Assembly (NCBI GenBank): GCA_910578965.1
Contig: CAJTSP010000010.1
Location: forward strand, 1-35,175
Reading direction: 5' to 3'
DNA: 35,175 nt
Origin: an uncultured Oscillospiraceae bacterium
GTDB lineage: Bacteria; Bacillota; Clostridia; Oscillospirales; Ruminococcaceae
Shown: positions 15,285-23,207 of the stretch, piece by piece
Layout of the letters: each line of letters begins with the position of its first letter
Numbering within the stretch: position 1 is the first letter of the stretch
Translations under genes and position numbers: made by a program
Notes under the pieces: model-generated
The model's input: the letters and a program-made list of their open reading frames with translations, nothing else
Database searches by the model: none
Told to the model about the DNA's origin: nothing

Positions 15285-15317
15285 CTCGGGCAGGGGCAGG
15301 CGCGCCCCTTGCCTGAG
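15285..15317 (-). other. Hairpin in the crt-hbd gap
   Basis: Bases 15285-15297 pair with 15304-15317 with a single bulged base and one G-U pair, a GC-rich stem of about 12 pairs. A second small stem (15323-15329 with 15341-15347) lies between it and the crt stop. No T run follows on the minus strand. Confidence 0.45.
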
Positions 15318-15388
15318 CGACGCTTTTGCCTTTGGCGCCCGCAAAAGGGCGCATCCCCTGCCGGGACGCGCCCCCCGCCGGGCGGCGC

Positions 15389-16165
15389 TTACTTGTTCAA
15401 AAACGCCTCAACCTTGCGTTTTTCCAAAAAGGCGGCCATGCCCTCCTTCTGGTCATAGCTCTCAAAGCAGTCTCCAAAGAGCTTTTCCTCGATCACCACG
15501 GCCTCGTCCATGCCCGCTTCCAGGCCCTCGTTGATGGCCTTTTTGCAGTTGCGCACCGCGATGGGGGCGTTTTTGGCAATGCCGGCGGCCATCTTTTTGG
15601 CGGCGGGCATCAGCTCGGCCAGGGGGTACACCGCGTTGACCAGCCCGATGCGCAGCGCCTCGTCCGCCTTGATGTTGCGGGCGGTATAGATCATCTGCTT
15701 GGCCATGCCGGGGCCCACCAGCCGGGCCAGCCGCTGGGTGCCGCCAAAACCGGGGGTGATGCCCAGGCCCACCTCGGGCTGGCCAAAGACCGCGTTGTCC
15801 GAGCAGATGCGGATATCGCAGCTCATGCTGATCTCGCAGCCGCCGCCCAGCGCAAAGCCGTTAACCGCCGCGATCACCGGGATGGGCAGGGTCTCCAATT
15901 TGCGGAAGACGTCGTTGCCCTTTTTGCCAAAGGCCTCGCCCTCGGCCTTGGTGAGGGTGCTCATCTCGCCGATGTCCGCACCGGCCACAAAGCTCTTTTC
16001 GCCCGAGCCGGTCAGGATCAGGCAGCGCACGGCGGCAAGGTCCACCGCGTCGAGGGTTGCGTCCAGCTCGGCCAGCACCGCGCTGTTCAGGGCGTTGAGG
16101 GCCTTGGGCCGGTCGATGGTAATGACGCCCACGGCGCCCTCTACCTCATATTTGATAAATTCCAT
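15389..16165 (-). CDS. crt: Crotonase (3-hydroxybutyryl-CoA dehydratase)
   Basis: A 258-residue enoyl-CoA hydratase family enzyme. RPKALNALNSAVLAELD is the N-terminal signature and FVAGADIGEM gives the oxyanion-hole loop. GFALGGGCEISMSCDIRICSDNAVFGQPEVGLG holds the two active-site glutamates (in GGGCE and GQPE). ITPGFGGTQRL follows. It dehydrates 3-hydroxybutyryl-CoA to crotonyl-CoA. AAGGAGAGCTGCC precedes the ATG. It is the second gene of the butyrate operon; a 16-bp hairpin lies just upstream in the thl-crt gap. Confidence 0.96.
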   Translation of the reverse strand: MEFIKYEVEGAVGVITIDRPKALNALNSAVLAELDATLDAVDLAAVRCLILTGSGEKSFVAGADIGEMSTLTKAEGEAFGKKGNDVFRKLETLPIPVIAAVNGFALGGGCEISMSCDIRICSDNAVFGQPEVGLGITPGFGGTQRLARLVGPGMAKQMIYTARNIKADEALRIGLVNAVYPLAELMPAAKKMAAGIAKNAPIAVRNCKKAINEGLEAGMDEAVVIEEKLFGDCFESYDQKEGMAAFLEKRKVEAFLNK

Positions 16166-16193
16166 GGTTGGCAGCTCTCCTTTTGGGCCGTTT

Positions 16194-16231
16194 GGGCTGG
16201 CTGCCCGCCGGCTTTGGCGGGCAGCCAGCCC
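16194..16231 (-). other. Strong hairpin in the thl-crt gap
   Basis: A perfect 16-bp stem (16194-16209 with 16216-16231) closes a 6-base loop. It ends about 28 bases before the crt start and is not followed by a T run on the minus strand. Its strength and place suggest a processing or 3'-end protection element for the thl message. Confidence 0.65.
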
Positions 16232-16313
16232 CTTGTACGGCAGTGTCTGCGGCGCGCCAAGCCCTGCCTACGCGCGCCGCGCGGTTTATCCCGCAGCAGG
16301 GGCCGGTGGCAGG

Positions 16314-17495
16314 TCAGCCGCGCTCTACAATGGTGGAGCAGCCCATGCCGCCGCCGATGCACAGGGTGGCCAGACCCTTCTTGGCGTCCCGCTTGACCAT
16401 CTCGTGCAGCAGGGTCACCAGGATGCGGCAGCCCGAAGCGCCCACCGGATGGCCCAGCGCGATGGCGCCGCCGTTGACGTTAAGCTTGGAAAGGTCAAAG
16501 CCGAGGTCGTGGCCCACGGCCAAGCTCTGGGCGGCAAAGGCCTCGTTGGCCTCCACAAGGTCAAAGTCCTCGATCTTCATGCCGGTTTTGGCCAGCACCT
16601 TTTTGGTGGAAGCAACCGGGCCCACGCCCATAATGCTGGGGTCGACGCCGCCCAGAGCGCCGGCGATCCAGGTTGCCATCGGGGCAACGCCCAGCTCCTT
16701 GGCCTTTTCCTCGCTCATCACCACAATGGCGGCCGCGCCGTCGTTGATGCCCGAGGCGTTGCCGGCGGTAACCATGCCGTCCTTCTTGAAAGCGGGCTTG
16801 AGCTTGGCCAGCCCCTCGGCGGTGGTGCCGGCACGGGGGCCCTCGTCGGTGTCCACAACCGTATCGCCCTTTTTGCCGTGGATGGTCACCGGGACGATCT
16901 CGTCCTTAAAGCGGCCGGCCTCGATGGCCGCGCAGGCCTTCTGCTGGCTGGCAGCAGCAAACTCGTCCAACTGCTCGCGGGTGAGGTGCCACTGGTCGGC
17001 CACATTCTCGGCCGTGATGCCCATATGGTAATCGTTAAAGGCGTCCCACAAGGCGTCATGCACCATGGTGTCCATCAGTTTGCCGTCGTTCATGCGGTAG
17101 CCAAAGCGGGCCTTGGTAAGGGCATAGGGAGCAAGGGACATGTTTTCCATGCCGCCGGCCACCACGATGTCTGCATCGCCCGCCTCGATCATCTGGGCGG
17201 CCATGTTGACGCAGTTGAGGCCCGAGCCGCAGACCACGTTGACCGTAACGGCCGGGGTCTCGATGGGCAGGCCGGCCTTGAGGGAGGCCTGGCGCGCAAC
17301 GTTCTGGCCGAGGCCCGCCTGGATCACGCAGCCCATGTACACATGGTCGACCTGCTCCGGCTTGACGCCGGCGCGGCTGAGGGCTTCCTTAATAACGATG
17401 CTGCCCAGCTCGGCGGCGGGGACGGTGCTCAGGCCCCCGCCCATCTTGCCGATGGCGGTGCGGCAGGCGCCGGCTAATACAATTTTCTTGGACAT
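16314..17495 (-). CDS. thl: Acetyl-CoA acetyltransferase (thiolase)
   Basis: A 393-residue biosynthetic-type thiolase. The nucleophile is Cys89 in NVVCGSGLNCV. NVNGGAIALGHPVGASGCRI near residue 340 holds the active-site His and LCIGGGMGCSTIVE near the end the second catalytic Cys. It condenses two acetyl-CoA to acetoacetyl-CoA, the first step to butyrate. AAGGAGGCAGTTTCACT precedes the ATG. It is the first gene of the six-gene operon; a terminator-like hairpin separates it from coaD upstream, so the operon probably has its own promoter at 17500-17555, though I cannot point to a convincing -35/-10 pair. Confidence 0.97.
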   Translation of the reverse strand: MSKKIVLAGACRTAIGKMGGGLSTVPAAELGSIVIKEALSRAGVKPEQVDHVYMGCVIQAGLGQNVARQASLKAGLPIETPAVTVNVVCGSGLNCVNMAAQMIEAGDADIVVAGGMENMSLAPYALTKARFGYRMNDGKLMDTMVHDALWDAFNDYHMGITAENVADQWHLTREQLDEFAAASQQKACAAIEAGRFKDEIVPVTIHGKKGDTVVDTDEGPRAGTTAEGLAKLKPAFKKDGMVTAGNASGINDGAAAIVVMSEEKAKELGVAPMATWIAGALGGVDPSIMGVGPVASTKKVLAKTGMKIEDFDLVEANEAFAAQSLAVGHDLGFDLSKLNVNGGAIALGHPVGASGCRILVTLLHEMVKRDAKKGLATLCIGGGMGCSTIVERG

Positions 17496-17554
17496 AGTGA
17501 AACTGCCTCCTTATAAAATTGTTCGATACGCAAGAAGCCTTGCTTTTCGCTTAT

Positions 17555-17573
17555 AAAAACCGCCCCACGGCGG
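17555..17573 (-). terminator. Short terminator-like hairpin between coaD and thl
   Basis: On the minus strand CCGCC-GTGG-GGCGG (17573-17560) is followed by TTTTT. The stem is only 5 bp but GC-only. It lies about 120 bases after the coaD stop and would separate coaD from the butyrate operon. Confidence 0.55.
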
Positions 17574-17694
17574 CGGGGAACCCTGTTGCGGGGGCTTCGC
17601 CCAAAAACGGGCCCTTCGTTGCCGCACACCCCAGCCCGTGCCGGGCCCCGGCGGGCAGGCGCACGCAGCGGGAGGGATCATGCCCGACACAATT

Positions 17695-18180
17695 TCAACC
17701 CTTTGGCCCAAACTTTTGTGCCAGGCGCCCGGCCACGCCAGGTGTGACAAACCCGGATACGTCCGCGCCATAGCTGGCCATTTCCTTCACGATGGTCGAG
17801 CTCAGGTAGGCATACTGCAGGCCGGTGGTCAAAAACATGGTCTCGATGTTGCGATCCACAATGCGGTTGTTCTGGGCAATCTGCATTTCCACCTCAAAAT
17901 CGGTCACCGCACGCAGGCCGCGCACGATGATGCGGGCGCTTTGGCTGCGGGCAAACTCAACCGTCAGCCCGTCAAACGAGAGCACCCGCACATTCGCAAG
18001 GCCCGCGGTGCATTCCTGCAGCATTTCCAGCCGTTCCTCCACCGAAAAGAGCGGCCTTTTGCTCCTGTTGATCAGCACCCCCACCACCAGCTCGTCCACC
18101 ACGCCGGCGGCGCGGCGGATGATGTCCAAGTGTCCGAGGGTCACAGGGTCAAAGCTGCCGGGATAGATCGCACGGATCAT
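17695..18180 (-). CDS. coaD: Pantetheine-phosphate adenylyltransferase
   Basis: A 161-residue nucleotidyltransferase that makes dephospho-CoA from 4'-phosphopantetheine and ATP, the penultimate step of CoA synthesis. AIYPGSFDPVTLGHLDII holds the (T/H)xGH motif; RSKRPLFSVEERLEML, IIVRGLRAVTDFEVEMQIA and YAYLSSTIVKEMASYG (the ISSTxxKE site) follow in the usual order. The frame is open upstream to 18294, but ATG at 18180 follows AAGGGTGGGG and gives the standard N-terminus. A good promoter lies about 160 bases upstream. The place next to CoA-ester metabolism may be chance. Confidence 0.96.
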   Translation of the reverse strand: MIRAIYPGSFDPVTLGHLDIIRRAAGVVDELVVGVLINRSKRPLFSVEERLEMLQECTAGLANVRVLSFDGLTVEFARSQSARIIVRGLRAVTDFEVEMQIAQNNRIVDRNIETMFLTTGLQYAYLSSTIVKEMASYGADVSGFVTPGVAGRLAQKFGPKG

Positions 18181-18341
18181 CAAAAATCCCCACCCTTCGC
18201 GGCGGTCTGCCGCGGCATGCTTGGGGCCGGCCGGCAGCGCCCGGCCGGCGCTGTGCCCCCCGGCCGCCGTGCCTCCCCGGCCTTGGCTCCACATCAGGGC
18301 GCGCCGGGTACCTGCGCCGCCCTCACGCTGCCCTCACTATA

Positions 18342-18370
18342 GTTTTACATCAAATTCCTTTATTTGTCAA
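18342..18370 (-). promoter_or_regulatory. Sigma-A-type promoter for coaD
   Basis: On the minus strand a perfect TTGACA (18370-18365) and TAAAAC (18347-18342) are separated by exactly 17 bases in a local AT-rich island. Transcription would start near 18335, giving a leader of about 155 bases before coaD. A TATAGT lies 6 bases further on as an alternative -10 box. Confidence 0.6.
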
Positions 18371-18666
18371 ATATTTATCAAACAAAGCCGGGCCACCCGT
18401 CCCGAGGGTACGCCCCGGTTGCCTTTGCCCCTAAAATCTGATAAAATACCCTTGGGGTAGCCGCCCTCGGCAGGGCCGGCGGCCCTGGTACGGCGTACGG
18501 GTATATTGTACTATATCTGCACGCAAAAGAAAAGGAGTTTTAGCGGGCAGCGGCGGTTTTCTTTGCACTGTTTACACTTTTTTCAAAAATCCGCGCGGGC
18601 CGCCCCTGCCCGCTGCGGCCCGCGCGGCAAAACTGCATTCAAAACTGCATTTTGGAGGGATTGCTG
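18371..18666. promoter_or_regulatory. Region upstream of the CoA-transferase gene
   Basis: About 300 bases without a gene. It holds an AT-rich patch at 18500-18515, an unused ribosome-binding-like AAAAGGAG at about 18530, and a tandem AAAACTGCATT at 18630-18652 just before the gene's GGAGGG site. TTGCAC at about 18564 with a poor -10 box 17 bases on is a weak promoter candidate. Nothing else is recognised. Confidence 0.35.
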
Positions 18667-20013
18667 ATGGACTTTGCGCAACTATACAACCAAAAGCTGG
18701 TCAGCGCCGAGGAGGCGGCCGCCGTGGTAAAAAGCGGTGATTTTGTGGACTACGGCTGGTGCGTGGCCACCACGGCGGCGGTGGACGCCGCCCTGGCCAA
18801 GCGGATGCCGCAGCTTTCGGACGTCAAGCTGCGGGGCGGCATCTTGATGTGGGAACCGGAGGTCTTTAAGATCGACGAGCCGGCCGCCCATTTTAGCTGG
18901 AATAGCTGGCACATGGGCGGCATCGAGCGCAAGGCGGCCGCCAAGGGTTTTGCATTTTACGCGCCCATCCGCTACAGCGAGCTGCCCCGCTACTACGCCG
19001 ACGGGGCCGACCCGCTGGATGTAGCGGTGTTCCAGGCAGCCCCGATGGATGCGCATGGCTGGTTCAATTTCGGCCCCTCGGCCAGCCACATGGCCGAGGT
19101 CTGCAAAAAGGCCAAGGTGCTGATTGTGGAGGTTAACCAAAACATGCCCCGGTGCCTGGGCGGCTTCGGCAACGGGGTACACATCAGCGAGGTGGACATG
19201 GTAGTGGAGGGCCAGAACCCGCCCATCGCCGAGATGGGCGCGGCCGGCGCCGCCAGCGCGGTGGACGAGGCGGTGGCCCGCCAGATCGTGGAGGAAATCC
19301 CAAATGGCGCCTGCCTGCAGCTTGGTATCGGCGGCATGCCCAATGCGGTGGGCAGCCTGATTGCCCGGAGCGACCTGCGCGACCTTGGGGTGCACACCGA
19401 GATGTATGTGGACGCCTTTGTGGATATCGCCAAGGCCGGCAAGATCAACGGTAGCCGCAAGGCCATCGACACCGGGCGGCAGGTCTATGCCTTCGGGGCA
19501 GGCACCCGCAAGCTGTATGAATATCTGGACGGCAACCCCGAATGCATGTCGGCCCCGGTGAGCTATACCAACGACATCCGCAGCATTGCCGCGCTGGACA
19601 ATTTCATCTCGATCAACAATGCGGTAGATATAGACCTCTTTGGGCAGGTAAATGCCGAGAGTGCCGGCACCCGCAACATCAGCGGCGCGGGCGGCCAGTT
19701 GGACTTTGTGCTGGGGGCCTACCTCTCTAAGGGGGGCAAAAGCTTCATCTGCCTTTCTTCTACCTTTATGAATAAAAAAACCGGGGAACTCGAAAGCCGT
19801 ATCCGGCCCACCCTCGCAAACGGCAGCATCGTTACCGACACCCGGGCCAACACCCATTTCCTGGTAACCGAGTACGGCAAGGCCAACCTCAAGGGCCTGT
19901 CGGCCTGGCAGCGGGCCGAAGCGATCATCGGCATCGCCCACCCGGATTTCCGTGAGCAGCTTATCAAAGACGCCGAGGCCATGCAGATCTGGCGGCGCAG
20001 CAACAAGCGCTGA
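18667..20013 (+). CDS. but: Butyryl-CoA:acetate CoA-transferase
   Basis: A 448-residue family I CoA-transferase of the acetyl-CoA hydrolase/transferase type. Signatures are FVDYGWC near the start, FGPSASHMAEVCKKAKVLIVEVN around residue 140, LQLGIGGMPNAVG around residue 218 and the catalytic Glu245 in GVHTEMYVDAFVD. The C-terminal part has ISGAGGQLDFVLGAYLSKGG and the VTEYGKANLKGLS ending. It moves CoA from butyryl-CoA to acetate, releasing butyrate. The frame opens at 18652, but GGAGGG is best placed for ATG at 18667, which gives the usual length. 4-hydroxybutyrate CoA-transferase is the close alternative; the neighbouring full butyrate operon favours the butyryl enzyme. Confidence 0.88.
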   Translation: MDFAQLYNQKLVSAEEAAAVVKSGDFVDYGWCVATTAAVDAALAKRMPQLSDVKLRGGILMWEPEVFKIDEPAAHFSWNSWHMGGIERKAAAKGFAFYAPIRYSELPRYYADGADPLDVAVFQAAPMDAHGWFNFGPSASHMAEVCKKAKVLIVEVNQNMPRCLGGFGNGVHISEVDMVVEGQNPPIAEMGAAGAASAVDEAVARQIVEEIPNGACLQLGIGGMPNAVGSLIARSDLRDLGVHTEMYVDAFVDIAKAGKINGSRKAIDTGRQVYAFGAGTRKLYEYLDGNPECMSAPVSYTNDIRSIAALDNFISINNAVDIDLFGQVNAESAGTRNISGAGGQLDFVLGAYLSKGGKSFICLSSTFMNKKTGELESRIRPTLANGSIVTDTRANTHFLVTEYGKANLKGLSAWQRAEAIIGIAHPDFREQLIKDAEAMQIWRRSNKR

Positions 20014-20030
20014 GTGCAAAGCACCCCTTT

Positions 20031-20076
20031 GCGGGCGGTGGGGGCAATGATTTTGCCTTCGCCGCCCGCTTTTTTC
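20031..20076 (+). terminator. Terminator after the CoA-transferase gene
   Basis: GCGGGCGG (20031-20038) pairs with CCGCCCGC (20062-20069), followed directly by a run of T from 20070. A second small stem (GGCAA with TTGCC) lies inside the loop. Confidence 0.88.
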
Positions 20077-20187
20077 GGTTTGTTCAAAAATTCTCAACAT
20101 TCTTGTGCCATCATAGGGATAGGGCTGATCTTGCTTTTGGGCGGCCGCCCCTTGGCCGCCTTGTTTTGGGGAAAGGCTGTGATTACC

Positions 20188-20589
20188 ATGCCTCTGCGTG
20201 AACGGCTACGCCGCTGGATGGCGGGGCGCTATGGCGTCGATGCGCTGGGCCGCTTTTTGGGCGGAGCCGCGCTGGCCTGCATCCTACCGGCCCTGCTGCT
20301 GCGTTGGGCCCTGCTGGACGGGCTGGGCCTTGGGCTGCTGGCGATATGCTATTTCAGGATGCTCAGCCGCAACACCGCCCGCCGCGCGGCCGAGAACGCC
20401 GCTTTCTTCCGCTGTAAAGAGCGGGTGCTGGGCGGGGTGCGGCAAAAACGGCTGGAGTGGGCCCAGCGCGGGCTCTACCGGTACTTCCGCTGCCCAAGCT
20501 GCCGCCAAAAAATGCGGGTGCCCCGCGGTCACGGCCGCATCGCCGTGACCTGCCCCAAATGCAAAACGGAATTTCTAAAAAAGAGCTGA
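20188..20589 (+). CDS. Small membrane protein with C-terminal zinc ribbon
   Basis: A 133-residue protein. Residues about 25-60 form one hairpin of two membrane segments (GGAALACILPALLLRWALL and GLGLGLLAICYFRML). The C-terminal third is a zinc ribbon: CPSCRQKMRVPRGHGRIAVTC then PKC, giving CxxC...CxxC. It is followed 6 bases later by the DUF5685 gene and then a J-domain gene, a trio seen as a block here. The frame is open from 20014, but that extension covers the terminator; ATG at 20188 after GGGGAAAGG is preferred. The role is unknown; the zinc ribbon suggests protein or nucleic-acid contact at the membrane face. Confidence 0.78.
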   Translation: MPLRERLRRWMAGRYGVDALGRFLGGAALACILPALLLRWALLDGLGLGLLAICYFRMLSRNTARRAAENAAFFRCKERVLGGVRQKRLEWAQRGLYRYFRCPSCRQKMRVPRGHGRIAVTCPKCKTEFLKKS

Positions 20590-20595
20590 CATGCC

Positions 20596-21432
20596 ATGTT
20601 CGGATATGTTACCGCAAACCGGGCCGGCCTGAGCCCCGATCAGGCAAGGCGGTACAAGGCCTATTACTGTGGGCTCTGCCGCCGGCTGCGCACCCTGCAC
20701 GGGGCCAGGGGGCAACTGGCCCTTTCATACGACATGGCCTTTCTGGCGGTTCTGCTTTCCGGCCTATATGAGCCGGAAAGCCGCGAGGCGTCGGTGCGCT
20801 GCCTGCCGCACCCGATGCGCCGGCACGATACGGTCTGCAACGAATTTACCGACTATGCGGCCGATATGGCCCTCGAACTTGGCTACCGCAAGCTGCTGGA
20901 CAACTGGCAGGACGAGCGCAGCCCAGCCAGCCGGCTGGCTGCGGCGGCGCTGGAAAAGCAGCATCTGGCGCTGGCCCGGCAGTACCCCCGCCAGTGCGCG
21001 GCCATCCATCTCGGGCTGGCCAAGCTGGCCGAGGGCGAGGCGGAGAACCGGCAGGACCCGGACGCCATGAGCAGCTATTTTGGCGCGATGCTGGCCGAGC
21101 TGTTTGACCTGCGCCGGGACGAGTGGAGCGCCGAGTTGCAGGAAATGGGCATGAGCCTTGGCAAGTTCATCTACCTGATGGACGCCTACGAGGACCTGCC
21201 CCGGGACCGCAAAAAAGGCCGCTACAACCCGCTGCGCAGCATGGCGGCCGGGCCGGGGTTCGAGCCGGCCTGCCACCGGATGCTTACCGCCCTGATGGCG
21301 CAGTGCGCGGCCGCCTTTGAGCGGCTGCCCATTTTGCAGGATGCGGACATCCTGCGCAATATCCTGTATTCCGGCGTGTGGGTACGCTATGCGGCCCTGC
21401 AAAAGGGGCGCGGCGGGGCCGGCAAGGGCTGA
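20596..21432 (+). CDS. DUF5685 family protein
   Basis: A 278-residue protein recognised by its N-terminal pattern MFGYVTANRAGLSPDQARRY followed by YYCGLCRRL and LALSYDMAFLAVLLSGLY, which is that of DUF5685. Later segments include CLPHPMRRH around residue 70, DYAADMALELGYRKLLDNWQ and SLGKFIYLMDAYEDLPRDRKKGRYNP around residue 195. The helical DAYED...D...GRYNPL arrangement resembles all-alpha enzymes with Asp-rich metal sites, but no function is established. It is cotranscribed with the zinc-ribbon gene (6-base gap) and lies about 100 bases before the J-domain gene. The ribosome binding site is weak, so coupling to the upstream gene is likely. Confidence 0.82.
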   Translation: MFGYVTANRAGLSPDQARRYKAYYCGLCRRLRTLHGARGQLALSYDMAFLAVLLSGLYEPESREASVRCLPHPMRRHDTVCNEFTDYAADMALELGYRKLLDNWQDERSPASRLAAAALEKQHLALARQYPRQCAAIHLGLAKLAEGEAENRQDPDAMSSYFGAMLAELFDLRRDEWSAELQEMGMSLGKFIYLMDAYEDLPRDRKKGRYNPLRSMAAGPGFEPACHRMLTALMAQCAAAFERLPILQDADILRNILYSGVWVRYAALQKGRGGAGKG

Positions 21433-21537
21433 GCAGCCCCGCCGAGCAAGGGCAAAGAGGGCAGTAAAACGCGCGGCCGCGCAAGGGTGAAAAGGCGCGG
21501 CCGCACGGCAGCCCCGGTGCAAAAAAGGAGGGCAGCC

Positions 21538-22248
21538 TTGAGAGACCCCTATGAAATCCTTGGCGTATCCCCCTCGGCAGGGGATGACGAGGTCAAAAAA
21601 GCCTACCGGGGGCTGTGCAAGCGGTACCACCCGGACCTTAACCCCGGCGACCCTTTCGCCGAGGAAAGGTTCAGGGAGGTCCAGGCCGCTTACGACCAGG
21701 TGATGAAGCAGCGCCAGGGCGGCCCTTCAGGCTTTGACGGGTACGGCGGCCGGGGAGGTTATACCAGCCAACAGCAGGGAGGCCGGTCCAACTATGGGCC
21801 GTACGGCGGGTTTTACTATGGCCCGTTTGGAGGCTTTGGCGGCTTTGGCGGCTTTTCGGCCGATAATTTCGGCGGCAGCGGCGGTGAACCGGCAGAATTG
21901 CAGGCCGCACGCAATTACCTGCAGAACCGGCGTTACCGCGAAGCGCTCAATGCGCTGGGGGCCCTGCCCGAGCCGGAGCGTACCGCCCGCTGGTTCTATT
22001 ACAGCGCGCTGGCAAATGCCGGCCTTGGCAACAGCCTTACGGCCGAGCAGCACGCCCGCCGAGCCGCCGAAATGGAACCCGGCAACCCCGAGTACCGCCG
22101 GGTAGTAGACGTATTGGCCGGCCAGAGCGACCGGTATCAAAATTTCAGTCGCGCGTATGGCGCGCCCAGCATGAACCTGGTAAACGGCCTGTGCCTGCCC
22201 ACCATGCTGGCAAACCTTTTTTGCCCCTTTTTTTGCTGCTGGTGCTGA
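21538..22248 (+). CDS. J-domain (DnaJ-like) protein with Gly-rich linker and Cys-rich tail
   Basis: A 236-residue co-chaperone-like protein. Residues 3-60 are a J domain with HPD at 31-33, which would stimulate an Hsp70 ATPase. Residues about 62-118 are rich in Gly, Tyr and Phe, as in DnaJ, with repeated FGGFGG. Residues about 120-200 look like TPR-type helices (LQAARNYLQNRRYREALNAL, then GNSLTAEQHARRAAEMEPGN). There is no zinc-finger domain or DnaJ C-terminal domain. The last 20 residues are hydrophobic and cysteine-rich (NLFCPFFCCWC). The frame opens at ATG 21487, but TTG at 21538 lies 6 bases after AAAAAAGGAGG and starts the J domain directly, so I chose it. Confidence 0.85.
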   Translation: MRDPYEILGVSPSAGDDEVKKAYRGLCKRYHPDLNPGDPFAEERFREVQAAYDQVMKQRQGGPSGFDGYGGRGGYTSQQQGGRSNYGPYGGFYYGPFGGFGGFGGFSADNFGGSGGEPAELQAARNYLQNRRYREALNALGALPEPERTARWFYYSALANAGLGNSLTAEQHARRAAEMEPGNPEYRRVVDVLAGQSDRYQNFSRAYGAPSMNLVNGLCLPTMLANLFCPFFCCWC

Positions 22249-22595
22249 CGCCAGGGCCGTGGCCCTGCCTATATCGGAAAACCGGCGTTTTCCGCCGGAT
22301 GCGCGGGAGATCGTGAGGGCAGGGCCAATCAAGCGCCTTATAACGCCCCCCAATCCTTTGGTTTCAGGCATAAAAAAAGCTTTTTACGACTTCCCGCAGC
22401 ATTTACAAAGGCCTGCACAAACGGCTTTAAGGCAAATATTTTCGCATAGGCCCACCGATCCCCATCGTTTGGATATTCCTTTCTTTTTGTCCTTTATGAT
22501 AAATCCTTTGCCGAAAAAAGCTTTGCAAGAGCTCTGCAAAATACTCCGCATTCTGTTTGCTCGGATAGCCCTGCGCCCTTGCAGACGCTCATTTT
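22249..22595. other. Gene-free stretch after the J-domain gene
   Basis: The first 80 bases are GC-rich and hold small hairpins (22252-22267, and GGAAAA...TTTTCC at 22276-22292). After 22370 the DNA becomes clearly more AT-rich, with AAAAAAAGCTTTTT at about 22373-22386. Short frames here show no recognisable protein. It may contain remnants of a lost gene; nothing can be named. Confidence 0.4.
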
Positions 22596-23207
22596 TCACT
22601 CCGAAAGGTATGACATATCACTCATCCGCTTGATAAAGCGTTTCCCTTCGTTGCTTTGGAGCAAGAGGCTCACTCCGCCAGCAAGCCCAAACAGTTCAAA
22701 ATCATTTAGGGATTCTGCCGGCAGCCCAAGCCACATGGCATTGAATACACTCAGCAAATCACCGTGGGATACGATAATTATATTATCCTCCCCGTTCGAA
22801 ATGATTTCTCGGAAGAACGGGAGCAGGCGTCCCCATTCTTCACGACGGCTTTCTGCATCTGAAAACATCCTGTCATCGATTGTTTTCTCTTGATATTCAA
22901 TGTTTTCTTTTAGCCACCGGATCGATTTCCCCACACATTTTCCGAGATTCCGCTCTCTTAGCTCCTGCCTTAGCATCGGGGCAATGCCCAACGATTCGCC
23001 TACGATTTCTGCTGTCTGCCTTGCCCTCGCCAGGTCAGAAGAATACATCACAAAGCTCCTGCCCTGCAATTCTTTAGAGAGCTTCTTTCCGATACTCCTG
23101 GCCTGCGATTTTCCCAATTCCGACAGATCCCAATCTGCCCATGAGCCAACCATGCCATTGATGTGATGAACGGATTGAGTATGTTGGATGGTAATTATGG
23201 TCTTCAT
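22596..23207 (-). CDS. Histidine phosphatase family protein, QHTQ variant
   Basis: A 203-residue phosphoglycerate-mutase-like phosphatase. The phosphorylated His is His9 in MKTIITIQHTQS, where the usual RHGE/RHGQ has become QHTQ, so the first phosphate-binding Arg is replaced. The other family sites remain: MVGSWADWDLSELGKSQARSIG, YSSDLARARQTAEIVGESLG, a Glu in LRERNLG and the second His in IIVSHGDLLSVF. The frame extends to 23285, but GGAGGGAAGG before ATG at 23207 decides the start. The gene is more AT-rich than its neighbours and stands alone next to the trailer end of the CRISPR array, suggesting later arrival. The substrate is unknown. Confidence 0.85.
   Translation of the reverse strand: MKTIITIQHTQSVHHINGMVGSWADWDLSELGKSQARSIGKKLSKELQGRSFVMYSSDLARARQTAEIVGESLGIAPMLRQELRERNLGKCVGKSIRWLKENIEYQEKTIDDRMFSDAESRREEWGRLLPFFREIISNGEDNIIIVSHGDLLSVFNAMWLGLPAESLNDFELFGLAGGVSLLLQSNEGKRFIKRMSDMSYLSE

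Noticed and set aside
15699..17477. A 592-codon plus-strand open frame
   Set aside because: Antisense to crt and thl, both of which have complete, recognisable active sites; no start signal.
20014..20187. N-terminal extension of the zinc-ribbon protein
   Set aside because: It translates through the terminator of the preceding gene; ATG at 20188 has a ribosome binding site.
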